64,000 nt of DNA, taken from Paenibacillus sinensis (GTDB taxonomy: Bacteria; Bacillota; Bacilli; Paenibacillales; Paenibacillaceae). The notes under the pieces were generated by a model that was given only the letters and a program-made list of their open reading frames with translations, ran no database searches and was not told the DNA's origin. Of this stretch, positions 1 to 8,913 are shown piece after piece. The stretch lies in contig NZ_JAHCMB010000121.1 in NCBI RefSeq assembly GCF_019904155.1, positions 1 through 64,000 of the forward strand, in the 5' to 3' direction. The position numbers and the translations under genes were made by a program. Positions within the stretch are counted from its first letter, which is position 1. Each line of letters opens with the position of its first letter.

Positions 1-132
1 GCTAAAAAGGCCATTAATATTGATGGAAAAAATAATGATGATGAAATGGAAGAGCGGCTAACCAAAATAGAGAATTTGATAAACAATAATGCTACAAGTG
101 AGTCAGAAGCTGATAAAAGTATATCTGCCTAA
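1..132 (+). CDS. 3' end of an unidentified AT-rich gene
   Basis: The last 43 codons of a gene entering from the left are visible, ending in TAA at 130-132. The tail is hydrophilic and acidic with a probable short helix (EMEERLTKIENLI) followed by an Asn/Ser-rich end. Base composition is clearly more AT-rich than the Tad genes that follow, which suggests horizontally acquired DNA. No family can be named from this tail. A mobile-element protein, such as a recombinase at the edge of an element inserted in the neighbouring cpaF, is possible but is inference only. Confidence 0.6.
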   Translation, partial: AKKAINIDGKNNDDEMEERLTKIENLINNNATSESEADKSISA

Positions 133-158
133 AAATCTTTTATATTGTTCATATCAAT

Positions 159-195
159 AAAAGGGTCTCCCCTCGAGGGAGACCCTTTTATCTTT
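159..195 (+). terminator. Rho-independent terminator of the left-edge gene
   Basis: A perfect 13-bp stem (159-171 paired with 177-189) with a 5-base loop ends in TTTT followed by a T-rich stretch. It lies 26 bases after the stop of the left-edge gene and just before the point where cpaF similarity begins. It would also insulate the downstream tad genes from transcription coming from the left. The symmetrical A/T flanks allow it to act on both strands. Confidence 0.85.
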
Positions 196-212
196 ACCAC
201 AATACCCTATAT

Positions 213-596
213 AGGAGCTTGTCCTCCGGCCATTCGAATAGCGCCCGCGACATGCTCAGCCGGCTGGAGACGATGGTGCTGAGCGGCGCGGAGCTTCCGG
301 TTCAGGTCGTCAGGCAGCAGATCGGGTCGGCGATTGACATCATCATTCACTTGGCCCGCTTTCGGGACCGGACGAGAAGAGTTGTGGAGATTTGCGAGGT
401 CACCGGAATGTCAGAGGGTGAAGTGCAGTTGAATCCCCTGTTCGAGTTCCGTGAACTCGGGGAGTACAAAGGCCGGATCAAAGGCACGCTCGCCCCCTGC
501 GGAAATCCCTTGAAGAACACCGCGAAGCTTGAGATGGCGGGAGTCCGGGATAACCCGCTGAATCGTTTCAAAGCAACAGGGGTGAGAATCGGATGA
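213..596 (+). pseudogene. cpaF: CpaF/TadA pilus ATPase, C-terminal remnant
   Basis: This frame encodes only the last ~125 residues of a CpaF/TadA-type ATPase that powers Tad/Flp pilus assembly. The recognisable part begins at the His-box region (SLSSGHSNS, from 216) and continues with RDMLSRLETMVL, the alpha-helical QQIGSAIDIIIH segment and a FEFRELGE tail. The Walker A, Asp-box and Walker B parts that should precede it are absent. Upstream sequence in this frame is unrelated AT-rich DNA containing a terminator, so the TTG at 219 is unlikely to be a true start. Its stop overlaps the start of tadB, the normal gene order. A gene split by an inserted element outside the window is the likeliest explanation; an assembly join is the alternative. 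Confidence 0.85.
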
Positions 597-1438
597 GCGG
601 ATTGTTGAAGAACAGAGCCTCTGCAAGAGGTGTGCCATCTTCGTCCCGGTTAAGGGAAGGCGCTGCTGGCAGCATGTCGTCTACCCAAGCCCAAGGGCTG
701 ACAGACTATACCGTATACGTTTCCAGCCGGAGAGAGCAAGGGCTCGCGGTTCTCACAGGCAGTCTGCTCCTGTTCGGCGTCGGTTATTTGTTCTATCACC
801 ACTTGGCTCTTGCGCTGCTGGTTTCGGCCGGGGGGCTGCGGGCTCCGCGGATCTGGCGGGATTACCGGCTCAAGCGGAGGCGTTCCGCGCTGAATCTCCA
901 GTTCAAGCAGACGCTGTTCTCGCTTTCGTCCTCGCTGTCGGCGGGGAGATCGGTAGAGAATGCTTTCCGGGAGGCCATACAGGACTTGCGCATGCTTGAC
1001 CCGGAAGGGGGAAGCGACATGATTGCCGAGCTGGAGATCATTTGCGCAAGGCTTGAATACGGACAGCCCATCGAAGAGGCGCTTCATGACTTCAGCCGCA
1101 GGGCGGACATGGAGGATATAAGGCGTTTCGCCGACGTCTTCTCCGTGTCCAAGCGGACGGGCGGGGATCTGGTGGAGATTGTACGGCGCACCTCGGGCAT
1201 TATCGGTGAGAAGCTGGATATCCAGCAGGAGATCGCCGTCAGCATATCCCAGAAACGGTTTGAAGCCAAAGCGCTGCTGGCGTCTCCGCTCATTATGCTG
1301 CTCTTCATGAACATGAGCGCTGCGGATTATTTGCAGCCGATGTACACCGGCGCAGGCATGATCATCTCGACAATTGCGCTGGCCGGACTCGGTCTGTGCT
1401 TTCTCTGGATCGGCAAGATCATGAATATTCCGCTGTAA
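593..1438 (+). CDS. tadB: TadB-like pilus assembly inner-membrane protein (T2SS F family)
   Basis: This 281-residue protein is one of the two GspF-like membrane platform proteins of Tad pili. After a ~45-residue cytoplasmic N-terminus there are hydrophobic segments around 50-82, a T2SSF cytoplasmic helical domain (about 100-225, with SSSLSAGRSVENAF and a SKRTGGDL motif), and two C-terminal membrane segments (about 228-246 and 253-276). The ATG overlaps the cpaF stop, showing translational coupling to a pilus ATPase that is now truncated. Whether the gene is still transcribed depends on promoters not visible here, because the terminator at 159-189 blocks read-through. Confidence 0.9.
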   Translation: MSGLLKNRASARGVPSSSRLREGAAGSMSSTQAQGLTDYTVYVSSRREQGLAVLTGSLLLFGVGYLFYHHLALALLVSAGGLRAPRIWRDYRLKRRRSALNLQFKQTLFSLSSSLSAGRSVENAFREAIQDLRMLDPEGGSDMIAELEIICARLEYGQPIEEALHDFSRRADMEDIRRFADVFSVSKRTGGDLVEIVRRTSGIIGEKLDIQQEIAVSISQKRFEAKALLASPLIMLLFMNMSAADYLQPMYTGAGMIISTIALAGLGLCFLWIGKIMNIPL

Positions 1439-1442
1439 AGGA

Positions 1443-2321
1443 GTGATCATTCTGAGATGGACCTGCGGAGTTGCGGCGGTCTTATGGCTAGCGGCCTGGC
1501 TGATGCTCCGATTGGCAAGCGGCAGCCGCTATGCGGCGCTTCGAAGGCTGCCGGCCGAAGGCATGAAGCTGCAGCAGGTTTCGGAGCCGTTCCTCTTGCT
1601 TCTGGAACGGCTGAACGTCGCCGCGAGGTTTCCGGCTTTTGTCTTTCGGCTCCAGCGTTCGATTCAGCGCCTGTACGGACAGCGGCACAGCCCGGAGCTA
1701 ACGCTTCTGTTCATGGCCGAAATGCTGGCCTATGCATGGCTCCTCTCGCTTGGCGGCTGCGCTTTGGCGGCACTCAGTGGGGAAACGGGACTTCTTGTGC
1801 TTGGGTTGACGCTTGCGGCTGGGCTGCCTGCTGCTCTTGCGGCTGATCTTCACAAGAAGGTCAAAGTGCGCGAGCAGCTCATGATGATGGAGCTTCCGGA
1901 GCTGCTGAACGGTATTGTGCTGCTGGTTGGTGCGGGCGAGACGGTGCAGCGGGCCATTCTTCGCTGCCTGGACACCCGGAGTAATGATGCGAATCCGCTG
2001 TATCGGGAGCTTGCGGTGATGACGGCGGAATGGAACGGAGGCTACTCGTTCCAGCAGGCGTTCGAGAATTTCAGCAAGCGCTGCGCGGTGCCGGAGGTCT
2101 CGCTCTTCGCGACGACTGTGCTGCTGAATATGCGCAGGGGTGGAGGTGAATTCGCACTGGCGCTGAGGGATCTGTCCCGGCTGCTGTGGGAGAAGCGCAA
2201 GGCGGTCAGCCGGACGAGAGGCGAGCAGGCGTCCTCGAAGCTTGTGTTTCCGATGGTTGTAATTTTTCTGATTGTTATTGTTCTGGTGGGAACGCCGGCT
2301 TTTATGATGATGAATATGTAG
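1443..2321 (+). CDS. tadC: TadC-like pilus assembly inner-membrane protein (T2SS F family)
   Basis: About 290 residues. The second GspF-type platform protein expected right after TadB. Hydrophobic segments lie near residues 5-20, 90-130 and at the C-terminus (MVVIFLIVIVLVGTPAFM). Between them is the T2SSF helical domain with LLNGIVLLVGAGETVQRA and a Glu/Arg-rich loop. The start is uncertain: the GTG at 1443 overlaps the GGAG ribosome site itself, so ATT at 1449 or CTG at 1452 in the same frame are better spaced. It sits 4 bases after tadB and 12 before the pilin gene, in one operon. Confidence 0.88.
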   Translation: MIILRWTCGVAAVLWLAAWLMLRLASGSRYAALRRLPAEGMKLQQVSEPFLLLLERLNVAARFPAFVFRLQRSIQRLYGQRHSPELTLLFMAEMLAYAWLLSLGGCALAALSGETGLLVLGLTLAAGLPAALAADLHKKVKVREQLMMMELPELLNGIVLLVGAGETVQRAILRCLDTRSNDANPLYRELAVMTAEWNGGYSFQQAFENFSKRCAVPEVSLFATTVLLNMRRGGGEFALALRDLSRLLWEKRKAVSRTRGEQASSKLVFPMVVIFLIVIVLVGTPAFMMMNM

Positions 2322-2333
2322 GAGGATGAATCT

Positions 2334-2519
2334 ATGCAGACGTTTGTGGAGAAGGGCAAGAGCTTCTGGCGGGATGAAGAAGGTCTGGGAACGCTTGAAA
2401 TGATTATGATCATCGCCGTGCTGATTGCCGTCGTGCTGCTGTTCAAAGATAAAATCCAGGAAGTTGTGGAGAACTTGATCGAGATCGCCGGCGAGAAGAG
2501 CCGGAAGGTCTTCGATTAA
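2334..2519 (+). CDS. Flp1-like type IVb prepilin
   Basis: A 61-residue small prepilin, the likely major subunit of pilus set 1. A short charged leader ends in DEEG, followed by LGTLE and a hydrophobic helix MIMIIAVLIAVVLLF. Cleavage after that Gly would place Glu at mature position +5, as in type IV pilins, so it should be a substrate of the prepilin peptidase encoded at 6630. The C-terminal ~20 residues form a charged amphipathic helix. A strong AGGAGG lies 7 bases upstream of the ATG. It resembles the Flp1-like family found in Firmicutes Tad loci. Confidence 0.85.
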   Translation: MQTFVEKGKSFWRDEEGLGTLEMIMIIAVLIAVVLLFKDKIQEVVENLIEIAGEKSRKVFD

Positions 2520-2527
2520 TCGCCGCT

Positions 2528-3187
2528 ATGCGGTGCAGACTGCGAAGCGACGAGGGAAGCTTCACGCTCGAGGCGTCCATGGTGCTGCCGATTATTCTGT
2601 GCATCACGATGCTGCTGCTGTTCTTTTGCCTGTATGCCTATCAGAAATCTATGCTTCTGCAGGTAGCGGCCAATGCTTCGGAGCAGGCGGCTTTTAATTG
2701 GGATAACAGCCACAAGGCCCGGGATGGAGCTGCTCCCGCCGGAGAATTTGATTCACTCTATTGGCGGATTGGGGATGACCGTCTGCTGAGCAGCCTGTTC
2801 GGACTCGGATCGAGCGAGAATGCGGCTGGGATTACCCTCCCCCCGGCAGCAGGAGACGGCAGTCTTCCCGAAGTCAAGCTGGGAAATGCCACTGCCCGGA
2901 TTCCCGGTGAAATGACCGGCGAGATGAACTACAGCTACAGCATTTCCGGTAGAGCGGTAAGCACCCGGCTGTCGAAAATGCTGCGGCTTCCCGTGATCGA
3001 CGGGGTGCTATCCGACGGAGCGCAGCCGGAAGCTGATTCCAGATCGCTTATAGTTGAGCCTGTCGAGTTTATCCGTACCGTGGACTTGATGCGTTACTAT
3101 GACGCCAAGTTTCGCGGAGCCTCCGGCGAGAGCGGCATGAAGCGGGACGACGCATCGGAGATGGTGAAGAAGCTGGGCAAGAAGTAG
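2528..3187 (+). CDS. TadE-like pseudopilin
   Basis: A 219-residue TadE-family protein with an N-terminal membrane anchor. The sequence RSDEG then SFTLEASMVLPI matches a prepilin cleavage site with Glu at +5, followed by a hydrophobic helix to about residue 38. The rest is a soluble domain, predicted outside the membrane and rich in small residues. TadE proteins are minor pilins needed for pilus biogenesis. It starts 8 bases after the pilin stop without a strong ribosome site, so translational coupling is likely. The 126-bp gap to the next gene shows no clear signal. Confidence 0.82.
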   Translation: MRCRLRSDEGSFTLEASMVLPIILCITMLLLFFCLYAYQKSMLLQVAANASEQAAFNWDNSHKARDGAAPAGEFDSLYWRIGDDRLLSSLFGLGSSENAAGITLPPAAGDGSLPEVKLGNATARIPGEMTGEMNYSYSISGRAVSTRLSKMLRLPVIDGVLSDGAQPEADSRSLIVEPVEFIRTVDLMRYYDAKFRGASGESGMKRDDASEMVKKLGKK

Positions 3188-3313
3188 GGCCGACATTCGG
3201 GTAAATAGTCCAGAGCCGGATAAGAAATGAAGACCGACAAAGGCTTGGGATCAGGCTGAAGGGCCAAGATGCAGATTGAGGCAGGGAGTCCGGTCAGGAA
3301 AGGAATTGTAACG

Positions 3314-5560
3314 ATGAGAAGAACAGCTTGCCGCTTACGCCGTCTTTTCAAGAGAGGCATTCCTCCGGGACGCGGAAGCGAAGGCTCGGTTTCGGTATTT
3401 TTAATCATGGTATTGGCTTTTGTATTTCTGTTCTCCGCCGTGCTGATCGATTATTCACGGATGACGGCTGCCAGTGTTCAAAGCGAGCGGCTGGTCAGGG
3501 CAGGGGTCCGATCCTTGATGTCGGCATACGATACGGAGCTGCGCAGCCGATACGGACTGTTCGCCTTTGGATCAAGCAATGGAGATGAACTGTTCTCCCG
3601 GACCCTTGCCGGTTCGGTTCAGAAGAGCGGCCGCAGCGACGGCTTCAACCTTGTGGCTTTGGGCTATGATTCTTCGGAGCTGGAATGGGGGAGCACACTG
3701 GGAAGTTACGAGGTATTCCGTCATCAGATCAACGAAGAGATGAAGTTTAAAGCGCCTGTCGATTTTGCGCTGGAGCTTGCCGGAAAATTCAAGGGCTTGT
3801 CGGGGGCTATGAATGAAGCTTCAAAGACCATGGACCTGTATGCTGGGCTTGAGCCTTTGTATGACCGGCGTGAGGCCGCGCTCGACAAGATGCTGGATCT
3901 ACGGCGCCAAGCTGCCGAGAGCGCCAGGTCTGCGCTTGAGCTTACAATGTCTCCGGTTTCGGGAGCCATTACCGATGAATCGATCGGACATATCTCCAGC
4001 GCGGGTGACATCGTCGCCCAATACGGCGACTACGTCCGAAAGAGCCGGGAGGACAGAGACCGGGAACCGGGTGAATTGCCCAGTCACACCGATGAGATAG
4101 CCTCTTATCTTGCTCAGTCCGCCAATATGCTGTCCCGACTGGACTCTGCGCTGGCGGCATGGCGGACCAATCAGGATGAACTCGCCCGGCAGGCGGAGGA
4201 TGCCTTGAAAGAAGCAGAATCCCTTAATGAAGAGATGCGGGAGAAGATCCGGAAGTCCGTAGAATCTCCAGGCTCAAGCGGCTATTCCTCCGCTGATTCC
4301 TGGGATATTCCGGATACGGGGAACGAAGCTGCCACTCCCCGTATCCGGGAGCAAGCAGAGCAGCTGCTGATGGATCAGATCGAATTTGGCGACTTGGAGA
4401 GCCGGATACAGGAACAGCAGCAGAGAGCCCATGAAGCTTATTCGCAGGCATCGGGTCTTTCGGGTGGCATCAATCCCGCGCAGATGGGGTTGTCGGACAG
4501 CTCCGGAGCCCAAAAAGCCATGGTAACCGGGGCAGCCGGAACCCTGAGTCAATATGTCAGGGATTACGGAAGCGGCGGAACCGTTATTGAAGGGGAGAGA
4601 GCGCAAGTCGAGAGACATCGGGGCTCTGATGGAGAGCGAAAAGCCGCAGAGAGGGAAGCGCAGGGCAAGCTCGCAGATGTCAGGGGGATTATCCAGAGTC
4701 TCCGTTCGTTGAACTCCGCAGCGGGGGAGGTATCCGAACAGTTTGGTGAACTGAACCGGTATTACGAGGAGAGCCTGGCTTATAATCAGACACTGGATCA
4801 AAATACGTCAGGCCGGGATCAGGAAGATGAACCGTTTCAGGAAGGAGCGGCGGCGATGGGTATGATGGATCATCTGTTTGAATCGCTAGGCGATGTCCTT
4901 CTTGCTTCAAGGGATAGACTGTTTCAAACGGAGTATGCGGCTCAGTGCTTTCCCGCGTTCGATATCTCGCAGTTAAAAGGTTTGACCTCAGGGTCCGCAG
5001 ATGAAATCGGACAAAGGGTAGTGGAACAACTGGGTCCGCACAATCAGGAACTTGAGTACATTTTGTACGGCCTGGATAAGCCGGGGCTGAATGTCGCGGC
5101 TGCATACAGCGAAATTTTCACGGTGCGATTGGCGGTGCGGACCATGGAGGGATTCGTAGAGAAAGCGGGTCTCGGTAATCCGCTGCTCGTTGTCGCTGCC
5201 GCCCTGCTGTATGGCTTGACAGAGGCCATTAAGGACATGGCGCTGCTGTGCACCAATGGGGAAGCACCGTTATCGGCCTACATACAGGCTAATCTGACCT
5301 ATTGCGATTACTTAAGGCTGTTCATGGTACTGCATGGATCAGGAGACGCCGAGCTGTCCCGTATGCTGGCGCTGATCCGGCTGAATACCGGGATCAATCC
5401 CGCCGAGAGAAGCACTGCGGTATCGGCGGAGGTTCGACTGGGCATGCGTCTCTGGTTTCTTCCCGGCATTATGGAGCTGTTGTCTTACTCGGGTGCGGTT
5501 CCCGGAGAAATGGAAGACAGATTGTACTATAAAACCGTGAAAGCTCAATTTGCTTACTGA
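3314..5560 (+). CDS. Large TadG/DUF5702-like pilus-locus protein
   Basis: A 748-residue protein. The ATG at 3314 is preferred because AAAGGA lies ahead at good spacing; an in-frame upstream ATG at 3269 has no such site. An Arg/Lys-rich leader ends in GSEG, then SVSVFLIMVLAFVFLF forms one membrane helix. This resembles a prepilin-type anchor but has Phe instead of Glu at +5. A long Glu/Gln/Ala/Ser-rich region (about 180-480) probably forms coiled coils, and a more conserved hydrophobic C-terminal part (about 560-740) follows. Proteins of this layout (DUF5702-like, TadG position) recur in Firmicutes Tad operons; their exact role is not established. Confidence 0.75.
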   Translation: MRRTACRLRRLFKRGIPPGRGSEGSVSVFLIMVLAFVFLFSAVLIDYSRMTAASVQSERLVRAGVRSLMSAYDTELRSRYGLFAFGSSNGDELFSRTLAGSVQKSGRSDGFNLVALGYDSSELEWGSTLGSYEVFRHQINEEMKFKAPVDFALELAGKFKGLSGAMNEASKTMDLYAGLEPLYDRREAALDKMLDLRRQAAESARSALELTMSPVSGAITDESIGHISSAGDIVAQYGDYVRKSREDRDREPGELPSHTDEIASYLAQSANMLSRLDSALAAWRTNQDELARQAEDALKEAESLNEEMREKIRKSVESPGSSGYSSADSWDIPDTGNEAATPRIREQAEQLLMDQIEFGDLESRIQEQQQRAHEAYSQASGLSGGINPAQMGLSDSSGAQKAMVTGAAGTLSQYVRDYGSGGTVIEGERAQVERHRGSDGERKAAEREAQGKLADVRGIIQSLRSLNSAAGEVSEQFGELNRYYEESLAYNQTLDQNTSGRDQEDEPFQEGAAAMGMMDHLFESLGDVLLASRDRLFQTEYAAQCFPAFDISQLKGLTSGSADEIGQRVVEQLGPHNQELEYILYGLDKPGLNVAAAYSEIFTVRLAVRTMEGFVEKAGLGNPLLVVAAALLYGLTEAIKDMALLCTNGEAPLSAYIQANLTYCDYLRLFMVLHGSGDAELSRMLALIRLNTGINPAERSTAVSAEVRLGMRLWFLPGIMELLSYSGAVPGEMEDRLYYKTVKAQFAY

Positions 5561-5577
5561 CAGGAGGGGGGGAGTCG

Positions 5578-6603
5578 GTGACTGACAGATGCGAGGGAAG
5601 AGGCCTGAAGGAAAATGAAGGAAGCATGGTTGTCGAGGCGGCCATGGTCATGCCTTTTTTTCTCCTGTTTGTACTATTCCTGATCTTTATTGTGCAGATG
5701 ACGCTGTTCTCTACCGCCCTTCAGGGGACGGTATCCGACACGGTAAAGGAGGTGGCCTCGCATATGTATCCCGCCGCTCTCGCGGTTCAGCATCTGGAGG
5801 AATCAAGCGATTCGGGCGCTGCCTCAGGGTCTGGGAACGCCGAATCTGGAGCTGGCAATTCCGCTGGCGCCGCGAGTTCCGGCGAATCCTCCTCGAAGGG
5901 TTGGACCATTCCGAGAATTTCGGTGGGAGAATGGGCAGACCGGTACGCCTCGGAGCTGCCCTCCCCGCTGGGCGAGTGGGTGAGGTCGGCGGCAAACAGT
6001 GGTGAAGGTCCGCTGCAGGAGCTCCAGGCGGAGGCGTCCGAAGCTGTGCTGGACTCGGCTATCAAGCCGCTGCTGAAGCCGTACCTGTCCTCCGGAATAC
6101 TGGATTATGACCGGATTCATGTGTCCAATGTAACGATTCCCAAGCTTGACGGGAAGTCGGAGCCATACTTCGGGATAGAGGTCAGCTATGAGCTGCCGAT
6201 GAAGGTTCCTTTTATCGGGCGCAGCATCGTGCTTGAAGCTTCGGCTGTGGAAAGGGCTTGGATCGGGGAGACAGAAGGCGGCGGAGAAGGCTCAGAGGGT
6301 GAAGGGGAAGAGGCCGGCAGCATTTCCATTCTGGAGAAGCCGAACCCCGCGATTCCCTGGCATAAAGGGATGATCCGCATCCAGGTCAAACCGAATGAAT
6401 CGGTCAATTTGACGATCTATTATCAGAGCGGCAGAAGCACCGCGAAATTCCTGGGCTGGAAGCAGGCTGATGCCGATGGTTATATTACCTGGGAATGGAC
6501 GGTCGGAGGACGGACGACGCCGGGTTCAACGCCAACCTTTGTCGTTGAAACGGAAGATGGGCGAAGAGCGGAGGGACAATTCTATGTTGCGGCTAACAAC
6601 TGA
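5578..6603 (+). CDS. Second TadE-like pseudopilin with low-complexity linkers
   Basis: A 341-residue protein starting at GTG, 7 bases after an AGGAGGGG ribosome site. The N-terminus KENEG then SMVVEAAMVMPFF is a type IV prepilin-like cleavage site (Gly, Glu at +5) followed by a hydrophobic helix. The ectodomain holds two low-complexity stretches, a Ser/Gly/Ala/Glu-rich one (about residues 78-105) and a Gly/Glu-rich one (about 222-240). Around 240-335 is a beta-rich region with NESVNLTIYYQSG. It is probably a minor pilin or surface-exposed Tad component. Confidence 0.78.
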   Translation: MTDRCEGRGLKENEGSMVVEAAMVMPFFLLFVLFLIFIVQMTLFSTALQGTVSDTVKEVASHMYPAALAVQHLEESSDSGAASGSGNAESGAGNSAGAASSGESSSKGWTIPRISVGEWADRYASELPSPLGEWVRSAANSGEGPLQELQAEASEAVLDSAIKPLLKPYLSSGILDYDRIHVSNVTIPKLDGKSEPYFGIEVSYELPMKVPFIGRSIVLEASAVERAWIGETEGGGEGSEGEGEEAGSISILEKPNPAIPWHKGMIRIQVKPNESVNLTIYYQSGRSTAKFLGWKQADADGYITWEWTVGGRTTPGSTPTFVVETEDGRRAEGQFYVAANN

Positions 6604-6629
6604 AAAACAGCAAAAGAAAGGAGCGGGAA

Positions 6630-7139
6630 ATGGACGATTGGGCTTTTTGGGGCTGTCTGCCCTTTTTGGTGGCGGCTTTCCTGACCGATGTGCTGACCAT
6701 GAAAATACCAAACTGGATTTCGGGATCTGCCGTGCTCGCCGGTTTCGTGATCCAGGGAGCGGGCGGCGGCTGGAAGGGGGTGATGTTCTCGGCTGTCGGT
6801 ACAGCGGTAGGCTTTCTGCCACTGCTGCTGATGCATATGGCCGGAGCTGTCGGAGCCGGCGATGTCAAGCTGTTTGCGGGAATCGGAGCGTGGACCGGCG
6901 CGGCGTTTACCGTCCAGGTGATCCTCTTCTCTCTCTTGTTCGCGGCGGTGATCGGCTGGTTCCTTGTACTGAAAAGGCGGGAGAGCTTCCAAAGGTTGCG
7001 CGGAATATGGCGTCTGCTGCAAGGGTTCCTTTACGTGCCAAGGTGGATGAGCCTGAAGGTCATGGACAGTGATCCGCTTCGCTTTCCTTTTATGCTGGCC
7101 GTCATCCCTGCGTCCGTCGCCGTGTTCCTGACCTACTGA
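6630..7139 (+). CDS. cpaA: Prepilin peptidase (A24, CpaA/TadV type)
   Basis: A 169-residue polytopic membrane aspartyl protease that should cleave the leaders of the Flp and TadE-like prepilins encoded upstream. The two catalytic aspartates of family A24 are visible: Asp20 (LTDVLTMKIPNW) and Asp78 in GAGDVK. About five hydrophobic segments cover the protein. It lacks the N-terminal methyltransferase domain of PilD, as is normal for the CpaA/TadV group. A good AAGGAGCG site precedes the ATG. No second peptidase is seen in set 2, so this enzyme may serve both pilus sets. Confidence 0.88.
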   Translation: MDDWAFWGCLPFLVAAFLTDVLTMKIPNWISGSAVLAGFVIQGAGGGWKGVMFSAVGTAVGFLPLLLMHMAGAVGAGDVKLFAGIGAWTGAAFTVQVILFSLLFAAVIGWFLVLKRRESFQRLRGIWRLLQGFLYVPRWMSLKVMDSDPLRFPFMLAVIPASVAVFLTY

Positions 7140-7179
7140 CCGGAACAATGAGCCGATAATGGAAAGGAGGAGAGCGATC

Positions 7180-8892
7180 TTGTTTGGATTAACCCGGGAT
7201 TTCACCCGGCATGAAGGTACGAGAATGGTGCTGGGAGTTCAGGAAGAGATTCCGGCATCCCGCATTCTTCCGGTCCCGAGCCGGATGCTCACAACGCTTG
7301 ATATTTCTCATCATCTGCGTCTCTTTATCAAAGAGATCGACATGTATGTAACGCTGGAATATCATGTCTCCGGAAAAAAACTGCTGTCGCATCTTCTGAA
7401 GGGAACGAGGCTGACGCTGTGCGGGCTATATGGACTACTGCTCCAGATCATGCAGGGAGTCGAAGAGGGACGTCTGCACATGCTGTCACCGGAACGTTAT
7501 GCACTGCATGAGGATTATATTTTTGTAGAAGGGTCGCTGCCGAGAGGGAAGGTGTTCCTGACCTATGTTCCTCTTCAGATGGAGGAGCCGGGCCGTTCTT
7601 TAGGGGATAGCCTTAAGGGGCTAGTTCTTGTGTTGATGCCCCATATCACCGAGCTCAGCGGCGACGGTCTGCAGCGGCTTCTTCATTACTGCGGAGAGGA
7701 AGATTTCTCGGTAAACGGCTGTAAGGAGCTGTTGTCCGCATTGTTCATGGAGAGTGAAGAGAAAGGTAAGGGCGGCCAGCATGCGGACTATGCTTCTGCT
7801 CTCCAGCTGAAAGCGGAGGGGGCGTCGGTTGAACGTCTCTTTCGGGAGCAAGAACCCGTGAACAGAGTCCGCCTCTCCTCCCGTGATCAAGCTGATGCAC
7901 AAGGCGCGCCCGAGGCAGCCGTGGCGAACAAGCCGGCTTCAGGCCGAAGCTTGCCTCCGGTGGAGGAATGGCTCAAATCCTGGGGACCTGTAGGGACAGT
8001 CGGTAAGGCTGGACGCAATGTGAACGAGGCGACAGAGGAGACGAAAGAAGAGGCGGATGAAGAGAAGGCGGTTGGCGATGCCAATAAAGAGTCTCCGGTG
8101 AGAACCTATGTAATGCTGGGAAGCGTTCTGCTGGACGCTCTGCTGTGGAAGTTTCTATACCTTGACCAACCCAGAGGATCGGGGCTGCTGGTCTGCGGTG
8201 CCGTGAGCATTCTGCTGATTGCAGTCTGCGGATTAACCTGGCTCGGAAAATGGGCAGCAGTTTGGCCCGGAAGCAAGACACGAACCCGGGGTCACTCGGA
8301 AGTGGAAGATGAAGCTGAGGGTTTGCCCGGTTCGCGGGATAGTACAAAAGTGTCCTATTTCGAAAGCATTGGTTTCGGAAACTTCTCCAGCGGCAGAGGA
8401 CAGTCTCTGCCACAGCCGCAGCCACGGCCGGTTGCAATGAAGGATTCCTTGCGGGTTGAGCGGATGTGGGAGGGCGCCCCTCTTGCGGAAGCAGCGGCCA
8501 AGCCGCATTATGGCGAATCGGGTCCAGCCACCATGCTCTTGGCTCAGGATAAGGATGAGGCCAAGCAGAGAGGACAGCCCAAGGCGATGCAGCCTTATCT
8601 TGAACGGAGAGAGGAAGGAGGCGAGCGCAGCGAGAAGATCGAGCTGAACCGTACAAGCTTTATCATCGGGCGCTCTCAGGAGGTTGCCCAGTATGTGGAG
8701 CTGTCGGAAGGAGCCTCCAGAGTCCATGCCGAGGTGTTTCGCAGCGGAGGAGGCTATGTGCTGAAGGATCTGGACTCACGCAACGGCACCCGGTTTCGGG
8801 GAGAGGCGATGGTTCCCTATAAGGAATATCCCTTAGCCGACGGTGATACGTTCACTATTATTAATGGAAGCTATACTTTCAGACAGCATTAG
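7180..8892 (+). CDS. DUF6382-like protein with C-terminal FHA domain
   Basis: A 570-residue protein. TTG at 7180 is chosen because AAAGGAGG ends 8 bases upstream; the in-frame ATG at 7159 lies inside that site. The N-terminal ~220 residues (LFGLTRDFTRHEG) fit the DUF6382 type that accompanies FHA domains in Firmicutes Tad loci. A Glu-rich linker follows, then two membrane helices (about residues 315-360), a second linker and an FHA domain (about 490-568). The phosphothreonine-binding residues IIGRS, SRVHAE and DSRNGT are present. It probably links the pilus machine to Ser/Thr kinase signalling; no kinase gene is visible in the window. Confidence 0.83.
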   Translation: MFGLTRDFTRHEGTRMVLGVQEEIPASRILPVPSRMLTTLDISHHLRLFIKEIDMYVTLEYHVSGKKLLSHLLKGTRLTLCGLYGLLLQIMQGVEEGRLHMLSPERYALHEDYIFVEGSLPRGKVFLTYVPLQMEEPGRSLGDSLKGLVLVLMPHITELSGDGLQRLLHYCGEEDFSVNGCKELLSALFMESEEKGKGGQHADYASALQLKAEGASVERLFREQEPVNRVRLSSRDQADAQGAPEAAVANKPASGRSLPPVEEWLKSWGPVGTVGKAGRNVNEATEETKEEADEEKAVGDANKESPVRTYVMLGSVLLDALLWKFLYLDQPRGSGLLVCGAVSILLIAVCGLTWLGKWAAVWPGSKTRTRGHSEVEDEAEGLPGSRDSTKVSYFESIGFGNFSSGRGQSLPQPQPRPVAMKDSLRVERMWEGAPLAEAAAKPHYGESGPATMLLAQDKDEAKQRGQPKAMQPYLERREEGGERSEKIELNRTSFIIGRSQEVAQYVELSEGASRVHAEVFRSGGGYVLKDLDSRNGTRFRGEAMVPYKEYPLADGDTFTIINGSYTFRQH

Positions 8893-8913
8893 ACTGCAAG
8901 TCAGAGTTGCGAG

